A DNA stretch of 14,799 bases from an uncultured Schwartzia sp. (lineage in GTDB: Bacteria; Bacillota; Negativicutes; Selenomonadales; Selenomonadaceae), in the NCBI GenBank assembly GCA_905372875.1, contig CAJPQU010000036.1, positions 1 through 14,799 on the forward strand. The letters are read 5' to 3'. Under the pieces are notes generated by a model. The model did no database searches. It had not been told where the DNA came from and saw nothing but the letters and a program-made list of their open reading frames with translations. Of the stretch, positions 1 to 7,913 are shown one piece after another. Position 1 is the stretch's first letter. Each line of letters begins with the position of its first letter. Both the position numbers and the translations under genes were made by a program.

Positions 1-2
1 TG

Positions 3-773
3 GGAGAGCCGTCCATCAATCCCGGGCCGCGCAAATTGGTGCAGACGGTGCTGGATTCTCTCCTGCCGGGAAAAGGGGATGTGGAAGTTACGGTTTCCAT
101 CCCGGCGGGTACGGAATTGGCGAAGCGGACGCTGAATCCTATTTTAGGGGTGGAAGGGGGCATTTCCGTCATCGGGACGACGGGGGTGCTTCGCCCCATG
201 TCGGAAGAGGGGTTCAAAAACTCCCTCGTACCTCAGATCGACGTGGCGAAGGCGGCGGGGTACGAGACGCAGATCTTCGTCCCCGGCAAGATCGGGGAGA
301 ACATCGCCGTGGCCACTGGTCTCCCTCAAGGGGCTGTGGTGCAGACCAGCAATTTTATCGGCTTCATGCTGGAGGCAGCGGCGGAACGCAAGCTGAAAAA
401 AGTACTGCTCTTGGGTCATATAGGGAAATTGGCTAAGGTGGCGGCAGGGGTATTCTACACGCATAACCGCATCGGGGACGCTCGCCTCGAAACCATGGCC
501 GCCTACGCGGCGGCGGAGGGGCTGCCTCCTGAGGGAGTGAAACGGGTGTTAGGGGCTACCACGACGGAGGACGCCATGGTGACCATTGAAGAATACGGTC
601 TGACGAAGGTGTACGACATCATTGCGGCGCGAGCCAGTGCCCGCGCCGAGCGCTACGTTTTCGGCGATCTCAAAATCGGTACCGTACTGGCGACGCTGCG
701 GGGGAAGATTTTAGGGATGGACGACGAAGCGCGGCGGATAGGAAGGGATTTTCATTGGCACATCGAATCGTAA
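3..773 (+). CDS. cbiD: Cobalt-precorrin-5B C1-methyltransferase CbiD (5' partial)
   Basis: CbiD methylates C1 of cobalt-precorrin-5B during anaerobic corrin ring synthesis, using S-adenosylmethionine. The frame is open to the left edge of the window, so about 256 C-terminal residues are visible, and roughly the first 100 residues expected for the family lie upstream. The first visible residues read GEPSINPGPRKLV, the conserved INPGPR stretch of CbiD. Further on, near visible residue 138, is GHIGKLAKVAAGVF, then THNRIGDARLETMAAYA, both typical of the family. A start codon at base 36 (TTG) would be an artefact, since the conserved motif begins before it. The 3' end overlaps the start of cbiE by 19 bases, consistent with translational coupling. 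The substrate of the reaction is delivered by CbiG, also encoded here. Identification is by motif recall and gene context. Confidence 0.95.
   Translation, partial: GEPSINPGPRKLVQTVLDSLLPGKGDVEVTVSIPAGTELAKRTLNPILGVEGGISVIGTTGVLRPMSEEGFKNSLVPQIDVAKAAGYETQIFVPGKIGENIAVATGLPQGAVVQTSNFIGFMLEAAAERKLKKVLLLGHIGKLAKVAAGVFYTHNRIGDARLETMAAYAAAEGLPPEGVKRVLGATTTEDAMVTIEEYGLTKVYDIIAARASARAERYVFGDLKIGTVLATLRGKILGMDDEARRIGRDFHWHIES
741..747 (+). promoter_or_regulatory. Ribosome binding site for the TTG start of cbiE
   Basis: The purine run GGAAGGG lies 7 bases before the TTG at 755, inside the end of cbiD. It supports the unusual TTG start of cbiE, which is also where the conserved N-terminal strand begins. 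Confidence 0.6.
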
Positions 774-1381
774 TCGCCGGGATCGGTCCCGGCCACCCGG
801 ATTATGTTCTCCCCGCCGCCCTACGGGCGATTCGAGAGGCGACATTTTTAGTGGGAGGAAAGCGGGCCTTGGCGGATTTTGGCCGGGCGGATCAGCGCCA
901 AATCCCCATCACCGGAGATATTCCCCCCGTCATGGCGGCGCTTCGGGCGCGGCTCGTCGACGGGGACGCGGTGGTGATGGTGTCCGGCGATCCGGGGTAT
1001 TATTCCCTGCTGGACGCGCTGCGCCGGGAATTTCCCTCGGAATGTTTGTCGGTGATCCCGGGGCTCAGCTCCCTGCAGTTCGCTTTTGCCCGCTTGGCGC
1101 TGCCGTGGCACGACGCGGATCTCCTGAGTTTTCACGGACGCCGTCCCCCGGATGAGTCTCTCGCCTATCGCCCGGGGCGGATCATCGGGATGCTCACGGA
1201 TACGAAGTATCATTCCCAAACAATCCCAGAGCTTCTCATGCGGTTAGGGTGGCCTCCAGAGACGAAAGCGGCGGTTTGCGCCCGGCTTTCCTATGAAGAC
1301 GAGAAGATTCTCCAAACGACGCTGCAAAAAGCGGTGACGGAGGAGAAAGAAACCCATTGTGTGATGGTGGTGACAGGATGA
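755..1381 (+). CDS. cbiE: Cobalt-precorrin-7 C5-methyltransferase CbiE
   Basis: CbiE is the C5-methylating partner of the CbiE/CbiT pair, which together convert cobalt-precorrin-7 toward cobalt-precorrin-8; in aerobic organisms the two are fused as CobL. The 208-residue product has the tetrapyrrole methylase fold signatures: GIGPGHPDY at residues 9-17, the SAM-binding loop VSGDPGYYSLLDAL near residue 75-88, and VIPGLSSLQFAFARL near residue 99. Length matches stand-alone CbiE. The start is TTG at 755, chosen because the first beta strand (HRIVIAGIG) follows directly and a good ribosome binding site lies 7 bases before it. The gene overlaps cbiD by 19 bases and its TGA overlaps the cbiT start, so it is part of the same coupled operon. 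Cytosolic enzyme. Confidence 0.95.
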   Translation: MAHRIVIAGIGPGHPDYVLPAALRAIREATFLVGGKRALADFGRADQRQIPITGDIPPVMAALRARLVDGDAVVMVSGDPGYYSLLDALRREFPSECLSVIPGLSSLQFAFARLALPWHDADLLSFHGRRPPDESLAYRPGRIIGMLTDTKYHSQTIPELLMRLGWPPETKAAVCARLSYEDEKILQTTLQKAVTEEKETHCVMVVTG

Positions 1382-1959
1382 TGATGTTTCCTGGTATTGA
1401 AGATGAGCAGTTTATTCGCGGCGACGTACCCATGACGAAGCAGGAAATTCGGATATTGACTATCGCGAAGGCGCATATCCGCCCGGATTCTGTCGTCTGG
1501 GACGTGGGAGCGGGGACGGGTTCTATTTCCATCGAGGCGGCTCTCTTAGCGAAAGAGGGGCATGTCTACGCGGTGGAGCGAAATCCCGAGGGGATTCGTC
1601 TCATCGGTGCAAACGCCGCCAAGTTCGGCGTGAAAAATTTGACAGCGGTGGAAAGCGAAGCGCCGCAGGGCCTATCGGAACTCCCCCCTTGCGACGCGGC
1701 CATCATCGGCGGCAGCGGGCGGCAGTTGGACCCTATTTTGGATATGATCGCCTCCCGGCTGAAACCGGGGGGGCGGGTGGTGCTGAACTGCATCACCATT
1801 CAGACGTTGGCGTCCTGCCTCACCTACATGCGGGCGCACAAGAAGACGTTTTCTTACGAAGCGGTGCAGGTGCAGGTGAATCGTTTGCAGGCGGTGGGGC
1901 CCTACGATATGGCGAAGGGCATCAATCCCATCTATATTGTCGCCGGGGAGAAGATATAG
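1378..1959 (+). CDS. cbiT: Cobalt-precorrin-6B C15-methyltransferase (decarboxylating) CbiT
   Basis: CbiT methylates C15 and removes the acetate carboxyl at C12 of cobalt-precorrin-6B. It is a Rossmann-type SAM methyltransferase, unlike the other cobalamin methylases. The 193-residue product shows motif I as VWDVGAGTGSISIEAA at residues 40-55, the post-I acidic strand VYAVERN at 63-69 and CDAAIIGGSG at about 105-114, all classical for CbiT. The start is placed at the ATG at 1378, which overlaps the TGA of cbiE; three ATG codons follow in a row, so 1381 or 1384 are possible. A longer frame from GTG at 1357 would overlap cbiE further and adds residues that do not look like CbiT. The gene is followed by a 26-base gap and cbiF. 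Confidence 0.95.
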   Translation: MMMFPGIEDEQFIRGDVPMTKQEIRILTIAKAHIRPDSVVWDVGAGTGSISIEAALLAKEGHVYAVERNPEGIRLIGANAAKFGVKNLTAVESEAPQGLSELPPCDAAIIGGSGRQLDPILDMIASRLKPGGRVVLNCITIQTLASCLTYMRAHKKTFSYEAVQVQVNRLQAVGPYDMAKGINPIYIVAGEKI

Positions 1960-1985
1960 AAATAGAATACGGAGGGAAGAGGAAC

Positions 1986-2756
1986 ATGCAGGTATTTATC
2001 GTCGGCGCTGGGCCCGGGGATCCGGAGCTCATCACCGTCAAGGGGCAGCGTCTCTTAAAAAAAGCCGATGTCATCATCTACGCGGGATCGCTGGTGAATC
2101 CCGCCATCCTCAACGTGGCGAAAGCGGGGGCGGGGATCTTTAATTCCGCGTCCATGACGCTCCCCGAGGTCATTGAGAAGATCGATGAGTCGGTGCGGCA
2201 GGGTAAGCTTGTGGTACGTCTTCACACGGGGGATCCGGCCATCTACGGCGCGATTCAGGAGCAGATGGACGAGCTGAAAAAGCGCGGCATCGAGTTTGAA
2301 GTGGTGCCGGGGGTCAGCTCCTTCTTAGCCACGGCGGCGGCCCTCAAGCAGGAATATACCCTGCCGGACATCTCTCAGACTGTCATTGTCACCCGCAACG
2401 AAGGGCGCACCCCTGTGCCATCCCGGGAGAGCCTGCGCAGTCTGGCGGCGCACCACGCCACCATGTGTATTTTCCTGAGCGTTCACATGATTTCCGATGT
2501 AGTAAAGGAACTGATGGAGGGCGGTTACGAGCCTAATACCCCCATTGCTATCGTCCACAAGGCTTCGTGGCCGGAGCAGCGTATTGTTCGGGCTACGCTG
2601 GAAACCATCGCAGAGAAGGTGAAGGAAGAGAATATCACCCGCACCGCCATGATCGTGGTGGGCTGGTGCCTCGACACGGACTATTCCCTGTCCCGCCTTT
2701 ACGCGCCGGAATATAGCCACATGTTCCGTCAGGCCTCGGAGCCAGAGAATAAATGA
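1986..2756 (+). CDS. cbiF: Cobalt-precorrin-4 C11-methyltransferase CbiF
   Basis: CbiF (CobM in the aerobic pathway) adds the C11 methyl group to cobalt-precorrin-4. The 256-residue product begins MQVFIVGAGPGDPELITVKG, the textbook N-terminus of the family, with GAGPGDP at residues 7-13. The SAM-binding region LHTGDPAIYGA is at residues 79-89, and VVPGVSSFLATAA at about 106-118. The SWPEQ segment near residue 195 is also typical. The ATG at 1986 has a strong purine-rich ribosome binding site (GGAGGGAAGAGG) just upstream, which makes the longer in-frame extension into cbiT unlikely. The stop TGA overlaps the ATG of cbiG in an ATGA junction. Length is normal for the family. Confidence 0.96.
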   Translation: MQVFIVGAGPGDPELITVKGQRLLKKADVIIYAGSLVNPAILNVAKAGAGIFNSASMTLPEVIEKIDESVRQGKLVVRLHTGDPAIYGAIQEQMDELKKRGIEFEVVPGVSSFLATAAALKQEYTLPDISQTVIVTRNEGRTPVPSRESLRSLAAHHATMCIFLSVHMISDVVKELMEGGYEPNTPIAIVHKASWPEQRIVRATLETIAEKVKEENITRTAMIVVGWCLDTDYSLSRLYAPEYSHMFRQASEPENK

Positions 2757-3811
2757 GATGTGCGGTTTTTGTGGCCACCGACCACGGCGTTCACTTGGCG
2801 GAGAAGTTGGCCGGGGCGCTGCTGGGGACGGTAGACATCTACGTCAAGGAAGGTCGTGCTGCATCCCCTAAGATTCAGCGATACACCCGCCTCGGCGATG
2901 CGGTGGAGGCGCTCTTTACGAAGTATGACGCCCTCATCTTCTGCATGGCGGTGGGGATTGTGGTGCGCCTCATCGCGCCCTGCCTCAAAAGTAAGCTCAC
3001 CGATCCAGCGGTGGTGGCGGTGGACGAGCAGGCGCACTACGCCATCAGCCTCCTTTCGGGCCATGTGGGCGGTGCGAACCGCCTGACGGAGGACGTGGCG
3101 GCGGCGCTGGGGGCAGTGCCAGTCATCACCACGGCGACGGACGTGAACCATATCCAAGCGCCGGATCAATTGGCGGCAGAATTGGGATTGAAGCCGGTGC
3201 CAAAGGTGGAGATCCAGACCGTCAACGGCGGACTCCTTGCGGGAAAGTCCGTGGACTGGTTCATCGACGAAGGGCTGGGACGTGCCGCCTTTTATCAACG
3301 GGCGCTGGCTAAAAGGGGACTCAAAGCGCTGCTCTTGTCCCCCGATGAAGTGGCGGCGCGGGGGGGGCTAAGGATCTTCGTGACCGACCATCTCCTTTCG
3401 GTAGCGCCGGGCCTTTTACATCTTGTACCCCGGCGTCTGGCGGCAGGGATCGGCTGCCGTCAGGGGGTTTCTGCTGATCTCATCCGCGAGGCGCTGGAAA
3501 AGGCCTGCGCTTCCATCGGACAGGATATTGAGGCGGTGTCCCTCATTGCCAGCACCGTGGTGAAGAAGGAGGAGGCAGGCCTTTTAGCCTTAGCCAAGGA
3601 ACTGGGGGTCGAAATCCGCTTCTATGAAAATGAGGCGTTACAAGAAAAAATCGACGTCTATCATTTGTCTGAATCTGCCTTTGTCAAGAAGACCATTGGC
3701 GTGGGCAACGTGTCGGAGGCGGCGGCTTTGTGTGCGATACCTGGAGGCCGCGTAGCCCTCGCCAAAACAAAATTTACGAAAGTGACGGTGGCATTAGTAT
3801 GGGAAAAATAA
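2753..3811 (+). CDS. cbiG: Cobalt-precorrin-5A hydrolase CbiG
   Basis: CbiG opens the delta-lactone of cobalt-precorrin-5A and releases acetaldehyde (the C20 carbon with its methyl group), a step specific to the anaerobic route. The 352-residue product has the usual three parts. An N-terminal domain contains ALIFCMAVGIVVRLIAP and VVAVDEQAHYAISLLSGHVGGAN at about residues 60-108. A middle domain follows. The C-terminal domain begins near RRLAAGIGCRQGVSADLI at about residue 225 and ends with IGVGNVSEAAAL. The start ATG overlaps the cbiF stop (ATGA), and the last 13 bases overlap cbiH. Length and motifs are normal. Its presence is the clearest marker of the anaerobic rather than the aerobic pathway in this window. 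Confidence 0.95.
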   Translation: MRCAVFVATDHGVHLAEKLAGALLGTVDIYVKEGRAASPKIQRYTRLGDAVEALFTKYDALIFCMAVGIVVRLIAPCLKSKLTDPAVVAVDEQAHYAISLLSGHVGGANRLTEDVAAALGAVPVITTATDVNHIQAPDQLAAELGLKPVPKVEIQTVNGGLLAGKSVDWFIDEGLGRAAFYQRALAKRGLKALLLSPDEVAARGGLRIFVTDHLLSVAPGLLHLVPRRLAAGIGCRQGVSADLIREALEKACASIGQDIEAVSLIASTVVKKEEAGLLALAKELGVEIRFYENEALQEKIDVYHLSESAFVKKTIGVGNVSEAAALCAIPGGRVALAKTKFTKVTVALVWEK

Positions 3812-4536
3812 CCGCAGTGGGGCTGGGACCGGGCGGTCCCGAGGACATGACGCCCCGGGCGCTTAAGGCGATTCAGGAGGCCGAGGTCATCGCGGGCTAT
3901 ACACCCTATATCAAGCTCATCGAGCCGCTGGTGGGGGATCGAGAGATCATCGGCACCGGCATGATGCAGGAAGTGGATCGCTGCCGTTTGGCGGTAGAGT
4001 CCGCGGCCGCGGGGAAGAATACTATCATCGTATCCAGCGGGGATTCGGGCGTGTACGGCATGGCCGGGCTGATCCTGGAGCTTTTGGAGCAGTACGACGC
4101 GGCTCATCGTCCTGAGGCAGAGATCATCGCCGGCCTTTCCGCCGTGAACGCGGCGGCGGCCATCTTAGGCGCGCCTCTCATGCACGATTTCGCCGTCATC
4201 AGTCTCAGCGACCGTCTGACGCCTTGGGAGCTTATCAAGAAAAGGGCCGCTTACGCGGCGCAGGGAGATTTCGTCATCGCCCTCTACAATCCTAAAAGTA
4301 AATCCCGGGTCAAGAACATCGATGAGATCCATAATATTCTCCTTCAGTATAAAGATCCCGAGACGCCGGTGGGCATCGTGAAGAACGCTTCCCGGCCGGA
4401 ACAGAGGAAGATTCTCTCCAATCTCCGGGATTTCACTCAAGAAGATATTGATATGTTTTCGCTGGTTATCATCGGCAACAGCAAAACTTACATCAAGGAC
4501 GGCTGGATGATCACGCCCCGGGGGTATAAATTATGA
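3799..4536 (+). CDS. cbiH: Cobalt-factor III / cobalt-precorrin-3 C17-methyltransferase CbiH
   Basis: CbiH methylates C17 and drives ring contraction, forming the delta-lactone that CbiG later opens. The 245-residue product starts MGKITAVGLGPGGPEDMTPR, typical of CbiH/CobJ, with GLGPGGPEDMTP at residues 8-19. The conserved methylase loop VSSGDSGVYGMAG is at residues 78-90, and IIAGLSAVNAAAAILGAPL at about 109-127. The segment IALYNPKSKSR and the NASRPEQ motif follow in the second half. The ATG at 3799 lies inside the last codons of cbiG (13-base overlap) and lacks a clear ribosome binding site, so translation is probably coupled to cbiG. The stop overlaps the cbiJ start in an ATGA junction. 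No fused ferredoxin-like C-terminal domain is present, so this is the short form. Confidence 0.95.
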   Translation: MGKITAVGLGPGGPEDMTPRALKAIQEAEVIAGYTPYIKLIEPLVGDREIIGTGMMQEVDRCRLAVESAAAGKNTIIVSSGDSGVYGMAGLILELLEQYDAAHRPEAEIIAGLSAVNAAAAILGAPLMHDFAVISLSDRLTPWELIKKRAAYAAQGDFVIALYNPKSKSRVKNIDEIHNILLQYKDPETPVGIVKNASRPEQRKILSNLRDFTQEDIDMFSLVIIGNSKTYIKDGWMITPRGYKL

Positions 4537-5303
4537 TTTTCATCGCCGCTGGGACCCAGGATGGACGGGAGTTGACGGGACGTCTTTTACGGGCGGGTTA
4601 TTCGGTGATCGCTTCCGTGGTCAGCAGCTATGGGGAAAAACTTTTGGCAGAGTATCCGGGGATTCTCATCAATGATCAACCGTTGGACGAAGAAGGATTG
4701 GTATCATATCTGACGGAAAAGAACGTTGCGCTTTTTGTTGACGCCAGCCATCCCTACGCCGCCAATGTGTCCCAAAACGCCATGAAGGCCTGTCGCCGCT
4801 TATCGATCCCCTACATTCGCTACGAGCGGCAGAGCGTGCCGGTTGCCTACGAAAAGGTATACGTGGTGGAAAACTATGACGAGGCGGCCAAAAAAGCGGG
4901 GGCGCTCGGAAAGCGCATTTTTCTCACCACCGGCAGCCGTAACGTTCGCGTCTTTACCGAATCTCCCGCGCTGCGGGATCATGAGATCATCGTCCGCATT
5001 CTCCCCACCGCCGAGGTTCTGGCGGAGATGGAGGCGCTGGGGTTGACGCCGAAGCAGATTGTCGCGCTGCAAGGCCCCTTTTCCAAGGAGCTGAATGTGG
5101 CGCTCTATCGACAGTATCAAGCGGAGGTCGTCGTGACGAAAAACAGCGGCGAGATCGGCGGGACGGATACGAAATTAGAGGCTGCCGTGGAATTGAAGCT
5201 GCCTGTGGTGATGATTGACCGTCCCCGTATCGCCTATGATAAGGTCGTCTATACCTTTGACGACGTGTTACAGTTCGTGGCAGAGAAGCTGCCCGGGAAG
5301 TGA
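4533..5303 (+). CDS. cbiJ: Cobalt-precorrin-6A reductase CbiJ
   Basis: CbiJ (CobK in aerobes) reduces the macrocycle of cobalt-precorrin-6A with a nicotinamide cofactor. The 256-residue product begins MIFIAAGTQDGRELTGRLL, the family's opening strand and turn. It carries DASHPYAANVSQNA at residues 70-83, RYERQ near residue 97, FLTTGSRNVRVF at about 131-142, ALQGPFSKELN near residue 179, and TKNSGEIGGTDTKLEAA near residue 200. These are the hallmark segments of CbiJ/CobK. The start overlaps the cbiH stop (ATGA). An 10-base gap separates it from cbiC. Length is normal for the family and nothing appears altered. Confidence 0.95.
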   Translation: MIFIAAGTQDGRELTGRLLRAGYSVIASVVSSYGEKLLAEYPGILINDQPLDEEGLVSYLTEKNVALFVDASHPYAANVSQNAMKACRRLSIPYIRYERQSVPVAYEKVYVVENYDEAAKKAGALGKRIFLTTGSRNVRVFTESPALRDHEIIVRILPTAEVLAEMEALGLTPKQIVALQGPFSKELNVALYRQYQAEVVVTKNSGEIGGTDTKLEAAVELKLPVVMIDRPRIAYDKVVYTFDDVLQFVAEKLPGK

Positions 5304-5313
5304 GGGAAAAAAT

Positions 5314-5946
5314 ATGGATTTTATCAAAGAACCGATGGACATTGAGAATAAGAGCATGGAGATCATCGCCCCCCATTTGGCCGCTCTCCATCTGAGCGAA
5401 GCGGAGACGAAGGTGTATTCCCGGATGATCCACGCGTCCGGCGATGTGGAATACGCGCCCTTCATCCGTCTGCACCCGGAGGCCATCAAGGCGGCGCAGG
5501 AAGCCCTCCAAAAGGGCTGCAACATCTATACGGACGTGGAGATGGTGCGGACGGGCATCCATAAGGCGTCCTTCAATCGCTACGGCGGCAAGATCGAGTG
5601 CCGGGTGGCCGATCCTGAGATTGCAGACATCGCTAAGAAGGAGGGGATCACCCGCTCCATGGCGGCCATGCGCGCTTTCGGCAAGGCGCTGGCGGGTTCC
5701 ATCGTCGCCATCGGCAACGCGCCCACGGCACTTTTTGAGGTGCTGCGGATGATTGAGGAGGAGAACATCTTGCCGGCGGTGGTCATTGGCATTCCCGTGG
5801 GCTTCGTGGGAGCGGCGGATTCCAAGAAGGCGTTGGCGGAAAATACGAAGGTGCCTTACATCACGGTGGAGGGGACGAAGGGCGGCAGTCCCATCGCCGC
5901 CTCGGCCATCAACGCCATTATGTATCTCTTGGATAACAGAAGGTGA
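5314..5946 (+). CDS. cbiC: Cobalt-precorrin-8 methylmutase CbiC
   Basis: CbiC (CobH in aerobes) moves the methyl group from C11 to C12, producing cobyrinate. The 210-residue product has the conserved MIHASGDVEYAPFI at residues 38-51, in which the histidine (residue 40) corresponds to the catalytic proton-transfer histidine of the family. Further typical segments are IYTDVEMVRTGI near residue 71, ITRSMAAMR near 110, IAIGNAPTALFEVL-like at about 131-142, and GIPVGFVGAADSK near 155. The ATG at 5314 is chosen because a GAGGGAAAA ribosome binding site lies just upstream; an upstream in-frame extension would overlap cbiJ for about 100 bases without family resemblance. It ends three bases before cbiA. 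Confidence 0.95.
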   Translation: MDFIKEPMDIENKSMEIIAPHLAALHLSEAETKVYSRMIHASGDVEYAPFIRLHPEAIKAAQEALQKGCNIYTDVEMVRTGIHKASFNRYGGKIECRVADPEIADIAKKEGITRSMAAMRAFGKALAGSIVAIGNAPTALFEVLRMIEEENILPAVVIGIPVGFVGAADSKKALAENTKVPYITVEGTKGGSPIAASAINAIMYLLDNRR

Positions 5947-5949
5947 GCT

Positions 5950-7341
5950 ATGGCGGACTGGCATATCCCTCGGGTGGTGATCGCGGCTACCCAGAGCGGT
6001 TCGGGTAAAACCACCATCGTTACGGGGCTTTTGGCGGCCTTGCGGGGGCGGGGTCTGCGGGTGCAGTCCTATAAGATCGGCCCCGATTACATCGATCCCG
6101 GCTACCACGCCTTGGCCAGCGGCCATCCGGCGCACAATTTAGATACTTGGCTCGTGCCGGAGGAAAAGGCGCGGGATATTTTCTGCCGGACGGCCGAGAA
6201 GGCGGACATCGCCGTCATCGAGGGCGTCATGGGGCTGTACGACGGCGGGACGAAGGGGATCAGCTCCACCGCCGCCGTGGCGAAGCTCTTAGATGCGCCG
6301 GTGCTTCTTGTCATCAACGCCAAATCCATGGGGGAGTCGGCGGCGGCGCTGGCGATGGGCTTTCGCGCTTACGATCCGGCGGTGCGTTTCGCCGGGGTCA
6401 TCTTGAACCGGCTGGGATCGGACAACCATCGCGCCATGATCGAGGAAGCTATGGCGCGGCTGGACATCCCGGTGTTCGGGGCGGTGCGTCGGGACGAGGC
6501 GCTGACGCTTCCCGAGCGCCACTTGGGGCTTTTGCCGGCGGAAGAGAACCAACGGGATAAGGAAACGGTGGCCGCCATTGGCCGCGCTGTGGGGGCGCAG
6601 GTGGATTTGGACGGAATCAAGGCTTTGGCAGAGACAGCGCCGGACATGATCCGTCGTGAGGAACCGCCAAGGCCGTCCCAAATTCGTGCCCGGATCGCCG
6701 TGGCGAAGGATGAGGCGTTTTCCTTTTACTACCCGGAAAGCCTGCGAGTCTTGGAAGGCTTCGGAGCGGAGATTTTCCCCTTCAGCCCTCTCCATGATGA
6801 GGCCCTGCCGGAGGCGGACGGCCTCATTTTAGGGGGCGGCTTTCCCGAAATGTTCGCGGCTGAACTGTATGCCAATGAAGGGATGCGCCGCTCCATCGGC
6901 CAGGCGGCAGCGGCGGGGATGCCCGTCTACGCCGAGTGCGGCGGCTACATGTACCTGATGGAGAAGATGATCAACTTTTCGGGACAGACGTTTCCCATGT
7001 TGGGGATCGTTCCCGGCGTCGTGGAGATGAATCGGCGGCTCCAGACTGTGGGCTACGTGGAGGCCACTACTCTGCGGGATACGGTGTTCGGCGCGGCGGG
7101 TGTCCGGTTGAAGGGGCATGAGTTTCATTTTTCTTCGGAGCAGGCGCTGCCACCGGAACAGGAGGCTGCCTATCCCCGCGCTTTTCGGCTGAAAAAAATG
7201 CGCCGACCTGTCCCCTATAACGCCGGATACGCCAAGGGGAATATCTTGGGTTCCTACCTTCACCTTCATTTCGCAGGCTGCCTGGACGCGGCGGCTTCCT
7301 TCGTGGCGTCCTGTGCAGACTATCGCCGACGGGAGGCTTGA
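5950..7341 (+). CDS. cbiA: Cobyrinate a,c-diamide synthase CbiA
   Basis: CbiA amidates the a and c acetate side chains of cobyrinate using ATP and glutamine. The 463-residue product has an N-terminal dethiobiotin-synthetase-like ATPase domain with the P-loop ATQSGSGKTT at residues 13-22, YKIGPDYIDPGYH at 41-53 and VIEGVMGLYDG at 89-99. The C-terminal class I glutamine amidotransferase domain shows LILGGGFPEMFAAEL, the nucleophile cysteine at residue 330 in YAECGGYMYLME, and a histidine pair in SYLHLHF (residues 438 and 440). Both halves of the enzyme are therefore intact. It starts three bases after cbiC with AGAAGGTGA as ribosome binding site, and its TGA lies just before cobU. In this gene order cobU separates it from cbiP, the other amidase. 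Confidence 0.96.
   Translation: MADWHIPRVVIAATQSGSGKTTIVTGLLAALRGRGLRVQSYKIGPDYIDPGYHALASGHPAHNLDTWLVPEEKARDIFCRTAEKADIAVIEGVMGLYDGGTKGISSTAAVAKLLDAPVLLVINAKSMGESAAALAMGFRAYDPAVRFAGVILNRLGSDNHRAMIEEAMARLDIPVFGAVRRDEALTLPERHLGLLPAEENQRDKETVAAIGRAVGAQVDLDGIKALAETAPDMIRREEPPRPSQIRARIAVAKDEAFSFYYPESLRVLEGFGAEIFPFSPLHDEALPEADGLILGGGFPEMFAAELYANEGMRRSIGQAAAAGMPVYAECGGYMYLMEKMINFSGQTFPMLGIVPGVVEMNRRLQTVGYVEATTLRDTVFGAAGVRLKGHEFHFSSEQALPPEQEAAYPRAFRLKKMRRPVPYNAGYAKGNILGSYLHLHFAGCLDAAASFVASCADYRRREA
7331..7336 (+). promoter_or_regulatory. Ribosome binding site deciding the cobU start
   Basis: GGGAGG ends 7 bases before the GTG at 7344 but only one base before an in-frame TTG at 7338. The spacing favours GTG 7344 as the true start of cobU. 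Confidence 0.6.
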
Positions 7342-7343
7342 GC

Positions 7344-7907
7344 GTGGGAAAAATTGTTTTGGTCACCGGGGGCGCCCGGAGCGGTAAGAGCCGATTCGCC
7401 GAAAGCTATGCCGCCCGCTATGGGAAAAGTGTGGCCTACATCGCCACGGCGGAAGTGTATGATGAGGAGATGGCTTTTCGCGTTCAGCTTCATCAAAAGC
7501 GACGCCCCGCTGAATGGCAGACTTACGAAGCCCCCTTTGATGCCCATAACGCGCTTCAAGAAGCGGGAGAGAAGCACGACATGATTCTCTTTGACTGCCT
7601 GACCCTCTACGTCAGCAATCTTCTCTGCTCCTTGGACAGCATCGAGGACTCGCACCGGAATTATCTCTTGGCTCAAGAAAAATTGGAGCGGCTCATTCAG
7701 GCAGCGAGAGCGCACGAGGGGACGGCGATCTTTGTCACCAACGAAGTGGGCAGCGGCATCGTGCCGGAAAACCATCTCTCCCGTGAGTATCGGGACATCG
7801 CGGGCATCGTTAACCAGTGGATGGGCCGGGCGGCGGACGAAGTGTATCTTGTCACCTGCGGGCTGGCGGTGAACATCAAAAAATTAGCGGAAAGCTGGGA
7901 GGAATGA
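7344..7907 (+). CDS. cobU: Adenosylcobinamide kinase / adenosylcobinamide-phosphate guanylyltransferase CobU
   Basis: CobU phosphorylates adenosylcobinamide and then transfers GMP to give adenosylcobinamide-GDP, the activated form used by CobS. The 187-residue product begins MGKIVLVTGGARSGKSRFAE, with the P-loop GGARSGKS at residues 9-16. The VQLHQKRRP segment contains the histidine (residue 50) in the position of the guanylylated histidine of the family. LFDCLTLYVSNLL near residue 79 and TNEVGSGIVPENHLSREYRD near residue 133 are further family signatures. GTG at 7344 is preferred over TTG at 7338 because of ribosome binding site spacing. The gene follows cbiA by two bases and the cbiP ribosome binding site lies in its last codons. 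Confidence 0.95.
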   Translation: MGKIVLVTGGARSGKSRFAESYAARYGKSVAYIATAEVYDEEMAFRVQLHQKRRPAEWQTYEAPFDAHNALQEAGEKHDMILFDCLTLYVSNLLCSLDSIEDSHRNYLLAQEKLERLIQAARAHEGTAIFVTNEVGSGIVPENHLSREYRDIAGIVNQWMGRAADEVYLVTCGLAVNIKKLAESWEE

Positions 7908-7913
7908 TCAGCG

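Noticed and set aside
4987..6135. A 382-codon open frame on the minus strand opposite cbiJ, cbiC and the start of cbiA
   Set aside because: It spans three well-identified genes in antisense, is rich in Arg/His/Pro as expected from reversed GC-rich codons, and has no recognisable motif.
6289..6795. Open frame on the minus strand within cbiA
   Set aside because: A shadow frame of cbiA with no motif, no ribosome binding site and biased Arg/His content.
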